64,000 bases of DNA from Strix aluco. Lineage: Eukaryota > Chordata > Aves > Strigiformes > Strigidae. Position numbers and translations under genes: made by a program. The DNA lies in contig NC_133931.1 of assembly GCF_031877795.1 (NCBI RefSeq), positions 129,556,621 through 129,620,620 on the forward strand. Reading direction: 5' to 3'. The notes beneath the pieces are model-generated. The model ran no database searches, was not told the origin of the DNA, and worked only from the letters and a program-made list of their open reading frames with translations. Positions 60,535-64,000 of the stretch are shown here, piece by piece. Position 1 is the stretch's first letter. The number at the start of each line of letters is the position of its first letter.

Positions 60535-61354
60535 CTAAAACACAGATTCAAGTCAACTACACAATCATGTAATTCTCAGGAAAAAGAGCACACGATACAC
60601 ACAGAAGAATGAAGCTTACCAAAAATAGACCAAATGCATAACTCATTCTGTTGTGAAAGCCTTGAAGATTTTGATTAAATAATATAATTTCCTCAGATAT
60701 CCAGTGCGCTACATTTTGTGAGACAGAAGCACAGAAAAGCCATCTGTTACGTTGAATAACGGTGACTGTGACTCAACTATTATTGCTGTACACTAGAAAA
60801 ATGAGAAAATAAAGCATCTTTGAGGCTGAGTGGGATCTGTTTTTGGAGGAAGGACAAGAATTTGGTACCACAAACAGTGAAACCTGTATCAGTGATGCTT
60901 CTTTAGATCAAGACAGGCTTTCAGCCTGAGTGAAGATGATGGTGGAGTTCCTATCGATCTTCAGGGAGCCAGTATTTCCCCTCTACTCTTTACAGCCCCC
61001 TGAGTTTCAGTTTATCCCTCACTGAGACTAGAATGAATCATTCCAGCAACAATTCACCATAGCTCTGGAGGAACATCAATACATGCTCTCTTGCTTGCCA
61101 ACAAGCCCCCGGATCTTTGACCTTTGGCATTCTGGGTCTTTGTGGCACATTGAGGATGGGGAGAAAACCAGAACAAAAATCCAGAAAAGTGAGTCCTGCA
61201 CAGGAACCCAAAAGCCTGCCAGCATGCAGGTACCAATAACACACCTACCTATCCTTCAGGCTTACCAGAGGAATGAAACCACACCCAGCTACACACGAGC
61301 CATGACTAGCACTGACCACAGGCAATATGATAAAAGGGAAAATGAAATTCTTAC
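60535..61354. other. ACCS-like intron 3, no recognised content
   Basis: About 0.8 kb. An exon-like open stretch near 60620-60720 on the - strand does not fit the protein family. Confidence 0.6.
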
Positions 61355-61425
61355 CTTCTAGTTCCTTGTGTATCAGAATACTGGAAAAGCTCAGGCTCCA
61401 GATAATTCATGTCAGGTCTTGTGAG
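61355..61425 (-). pseudogene. ACCS: ACCS-like exon 3
   Basis: 71 nt, LTRPDMNYLEPELFQYSDTQ then GTR; matches the family's 'DM..VEPSLLQYAD..G'. Acceptor 'catgtcactag|CTC', donor 'AG|gtaaga'. Intact. Confidence 0.85.
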
Positions 61426-62860
61426 CTAGTGACATGAAAAACAGATACTGTAGAACACAGTGTTCTTGGGAGTTTGTGTTCTGCTGTAGCAGAGTAAAAC
61501 TTGATTATTTAAAAAAAAAAAAAAATCCATCATTCAGTAACATTAAAGAAATGAAGAATATAAAAATTCACAAGTTACAATTATGTTTATACTTTGCACT
61601 TCTTCTCAGTTTTAAGAAAACAACATTAAAACATCATCAAAACAAAGAAAGAAAATAATATAAGAATTATTTATTGGATTTTTCTGTCATACATTTAAAA
61701 AAATCCCGAATAATACACTGAGGAATAGCCTCCCAGCTGTACCTAAAAGATTACACAGACACTTCTGAGATGTATCAAAGCTGAAATAATTCTTGCAATA
61801 TTTATGATACCAGCTTTTAATTCACATGTCAATTCTGATTAGCTTCTCAACCAACAGAAGAAAAGTGATGGCAACCCTATGTGTTACAGAAAACTAGCTG
61901 TATTATCAGCAGTGGCTTTCTTGCTCTCAAAGGAGTCCCTCCTGAAAACGGGCTCAGTTCGATATTCCTTGTGGCATCGATACTGGTTTACTGCGAAGAA
62001 AAAATTTCCTCTCCTGTTGCCAGCACAGCCAAGAAATCAGTACACTGCGTGTATGCCCGACCCTCTGTCACAAGCACTGCAAATGCACGAGCAGTTGCAC
62101 TAGTGCAAATTTATCACCTGATGTAAGTAGGAAGGAGAAGCAAGAGGTAATTTGCAAGCTGCAGAAGCTGCCGTGGCAACCAGATCTTAGTTTTGCTAAC
62201 ACCTAAGACAGAACACCATGCCTTCCAGCAGAGGAGCTAGAATGAGTAACTCTGGGGAGAACACCCCTTTTAAAGAATACACAATTTCCCCATGGTTGCG
62301 TTTCTGAGACTGGCTCTTATTGCGGTGCACAGCAGTGTAATTTTATAGCTTTAATCTTGCTCAAAGTCTGAACGTGATGTATCGAGCATTTTCAGTCAAA
62401 GTTTTGGCTTTGCCATCAGACAAATGAGTGTCTTATCAGGCCATGATTTTCCCCTCCAAAAATAAACTTCTTCCTGAAAGGTAGCATTCCAAAGCAGTAT
62501 TTTTTGCTAAAACAGGAACACACTCTTCTATCAGTTGTTTGGAGTCCATGCTCAATCAAATGTGAACGAAGTTTAAGCAAAACTAAAACTATTCTGGTTT
62601 TCAACCAGACGCAAGTTTTCAATGTTACTTGGCATATTATTTCTGAGTGAGCAATTGGCACAGTACATACAAACACATGAAGTGTGTTTCCTTGTGAAAC
62701 CTTCTAGCCATGGCGCTGGCAGGTCCTACCCTGGCTGTTACTTTTCCTGTGCCAAACTGTTACCGGACACTTCTGATACAAGGAAATGATCACCTGCTTC
62801 GCAACTTATTTACTTATAGCAACTTATAATGATTTCTGAATATTGCTTAAGAATCCTGCT
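61426..62860. other. ACCS-like intron 2, 3' part, no recognised content
   Basis: About 1.4 kb with an A-run near 61510 and short chance open frames. Nothing else supported. Confidence 0.55.
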
Positions 62861-62869
62861 TGCCCTGAC

Positions 62870-62969
62870 TGTTCTGCGGAAACTTACCAAGGGCTACTGT
62901 GTTCATCAAAACAAAGAAGTTTTCTGTGGAAACTTACCAAGAACTACTATGTTCGGCAAAAATAAAGAG
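62870..62969. repeat. 50-bp tandem duplication
   Basis: Two copies (starts 62870 and 62920) sharing 'tctg.ggaaacttaccaag' and '.actactatgttc'-type sequence; the left end of the candidate LTR. Confidence 0.75.
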
Positions 62970-63470
62970 ACATGTCCTTGGAAAGCAGATGGGTTCTAAC
63001 AGGTTGAGTCTTTGTAGTGGATAGATAGCCATATATGGGTGGCAGAAACTAATATACTGGCGCTTTGAGATAAGACAGAGGTGGTAAACCGGCTGGAACC
63101 ACTCTTGCTGTTCAAGAAATTGGCTAAGAGAACCTGCGCATGCTCCGAGGAAAAGTACAAGGTGAGGAGGACTGGGAGCCTCCCTCCGACAGACCCCCGG
63201 GGACACCCCCCAGGAGGGAATCCGCAGGCGCAAAGAGAACATAAACTGCTGACACCAGCATCTAGAACTAACCCAGCCTTACTTGTGCATATTTGTATTG
63301 TGTAATCCAACGAGTATGTATATCCACACTCTATAAGTTTCTGGTAAAATGTGCTGTGGGTGTGCAAGCTTTGCGGAGAAATCCTCTTGCACCCCGGCGC
63401 TGGAGTAAACATACCTGCTGTGTAACTCTCCCCGAGTTGTAGAGGCTGTTTCTGCGAATCACTCCAAACC
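62870..63470 (+). mobile_element. Candidate solo LTR of an avian endogenous retrovirus
   Basis: On the + strand: begins about TGTTCTGCGGAAAC with a 50-bp unit repeated twice (62870-62969), has CTATAAGTTT (TATA-type, 63331-63340) and about 70 bases later AGTAAAC in 'ggcgctggagtaaacatac', a context like the poly(A)-signal end of many avian LTRs, followed by 'ctgctgtgtaact'. A GCGCATGC motif (NRF1-type) sits near 63136. No internal viral genes. Target duplication not found. Confidence 0.5.
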
Positions 63471-63519
63471 TGTCAAAGCCGACCCGGCGGCTAAACCCCA
63501 GTCAGGCAGCGGCACTTAC

Positions 63520-63579
63520 TCTTTCCTCTATTAAGTCAAAGCAAAGCTTGTTCTCACTTGTACCCACATTCAGAGTGCC
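63520..63579 (-). pseudogene. ACCS: ACCS-like exon 2
   Basis: 60 nt, GTLNVGTSENKLCFDLIEER, nearly the family signature. Acceptor 'tctcttccag|GGC', donor 'AGA|gtaagt', phase 0 at both ends. Intact. Confidence 0.85.
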
Positions 63580-64000
63580 CTGGAAGAGATGGCAGCGGTC
63601 AGACGACACCAGGGCGGCCGGAGGGCACCGCCCGCTGGCTGCCCCCCAGCACCGGCCGCACCTCGCTCGCAGCCGCCCCAAACCCGCCGCCGGCCGCTTG
63701 CCGGGACGGCGCCCCGGGCCCGGCCGCTGCCCGTCCCAGCGGATTGCGCTCCCCATCGAAGGGGTCGGCCGAGGAGAGGGCGAAGCCCGCGCCCAGCAGC
63801 CGCGGGCCGAGAGGGCCGGGCCCGTGCCCTCCGGGGCAGCCCGGCCGCCGCTCATCCTCCGCCGCGGCCACCAGGAGCCGCCACCGCCCCCCGCCCGGGG
63901 CTCCGCAGGGCTCCAACGGCCCGGCCCCGCCGCCCCGCCGCGCCCCGCCCCGCCCCGGGCCGCCCTCCGGCCCCGCGGCGAAGGGCGGGAAGGCGGGAGA
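63560..64000 (-). promoter_or_regulatory. CpG-rich block at the 5' end of the ACCS-like pseudogene
   Basis: Very GC- and CpG-rich through the window end, with GCCCCGCCCC boxes near 63940. It covers the ATG of exon 1 on the - strand. It may also serve a divergent gene beyond the window. Confidence 0.65.
63662..63916 (-). pseudogene. ACCS: ACCS-like exon 1
   Basis: Starts at the ATG at 63914-63916 (MEPCGAPGGGRWRLL) in CpG-rich DNA. ALSSADPFDGERNPL lines up with the family's DEYDEDKNP just before exon 2. By homology the exon should end after the Leu codon at 63737-63739, but the next bases are GG, not GT. The nearest usable donor in frame is 'GAG|gtgcgg' (63660-63661), which would add about 26 Gly/Ala-rich residues. 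Confidence 0.55.

Larger units (their letters stand above)
52403..63916 (-). pseudogene. ACCS: ACCS-like (1-aminocyclopropane-1-carboxylate synthase family) pseudogene
   Basis: Eleven exons on the - strand follow the vertebrate ACCS protein in order: 63662-63916 (end uncertain), 63520-63579, 61355-61425, 60466-60534, 59199-59265, 57512-57609, 56759-56836, [exon 8 not found], 53814-53955, 53578-53722, 53264-53417, 52403-52572. The family has the PLP-dependent aminotransferase fold; vertebrate members are not established to make ACC. Recognisable: GTSENKLCFDL, FREEIAKF, TVLCDPG, GYLIPTPYYGG, PFQLTVEKLED, DFGMRGIRVGVLYT, EPGWFRLVFSD. Damage: one base missing in exon 4, one extra base at each of two places in exon 10, no GT donor at the homologous end of exon 1, and loss of the exon carrying the PLP lysine. 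The net frame is not restored. Intron phases otherwise agree, so decay looks recent. In human, ACCS and ACCSL map to 11p11, not next to GATAD1. An assembly error is possible but less likely with three separate lesions beside intact ANKIB1 and GATAD1. Confidence 0.85.

Noticed and set aside
60615-60712. Exon-like block on the - strand (HWISEEIILFNQNLQGFHN) with AG and GTAAGC borders
   Set aside because: It lies between ACCS-like exons 3 and 4, whose phases join directly, and its reading does not resemble the family.
63502-63855. Unspliced frame joining the CpG island directly to ACCS-like exon 2 (MSGGRAAPEG...)
   Set aside because: The residues before the exon 2 acceptor do not match the family, whereas the other frame gives DPFDGERNP; a clear AG acceptor separates them.

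Overview
The window is vertebrate nuclear DNA, almost certainly from a bird. Genes are split into many short exons with GT-AG introns. The repeats are CR1 LINEs ending in the short (ATTCTGTG)n-type tail typical of sauropsids, plus LTR-like elements of avian type. No bacterial-type operons, tRNAs, rRNAs or CRISPR arrays were seen. Gene order (ANKIB1 then GATAD1, same strand) matches the block on human 7q21.2. The bird order cannot be fixed by eye.

Positions 1-33.3 kb hold the 3' two thirds of ANKIB1 on the + strand. Sixteen coding exons (836-30885) give 870 codons in one continuous frame. They cover the post-ankyrin linker, the RING1-IBR-RING2 ubiquitin-ligase core with its catalytic cysteine, the Ariadne-like helical part and a C-terminal ubiquitin-interacting motif. 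The N-terminal ankyrin exons lie before the window. The introns carry CR1 fragments: 1-176, a 2.2 kb ORF2-bearing copy at 13.1-15.3 kb, 19.5-19.9 kb, and two much older copies at 26.4 and 27.5 kb.

From 33.3 to 40.6 kb lies intergenic DNA with a relic of a TMBIM7-like (BAX-inhibitor family) gene on the - strand. A CpG island at about 40.9-41.6 kb then starts GATAD1 (+, five exons, 41253-44751, 249 aa, intact). Downstream, at 47.8-48.5 kb, is a second TMBIM-like relic, also on the - strand, so relics of this family flank GATAD1 on both sides.

From 64 kb down to 52.4 kb on the - strand runs a gene of the 1-aminocyclopropane-1-carboxylate synthase-like (ACCS) family, a PLP-dependent aminotransferase-fold protein. 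Eleven exons can be followed with matching intron phases. Two of them hold three single-base frameshifts, the exon with the PLP-binding lysine cannot be found intact, and the exon 1 donor is not GT where homology puts it. I read it as a recently decayed, lineage-specific pseudogene sitting next to two intact genes. Two LTR-like elements lie inside its introns, one ending about 50 bp from exon 2. A second CpG-rich block (63.55-64 kb) marks its former promoter and first exon.

The most notable content is this decayed neighbourhood: an ACCS-like pseudogene and two TMBIM-like relics interleaved with the healthy ANKIB1 and GATAD1 genes. Exon coordinates were worked out by hand from splice sites, reading frame and remembered family sequence. 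No database search was run.
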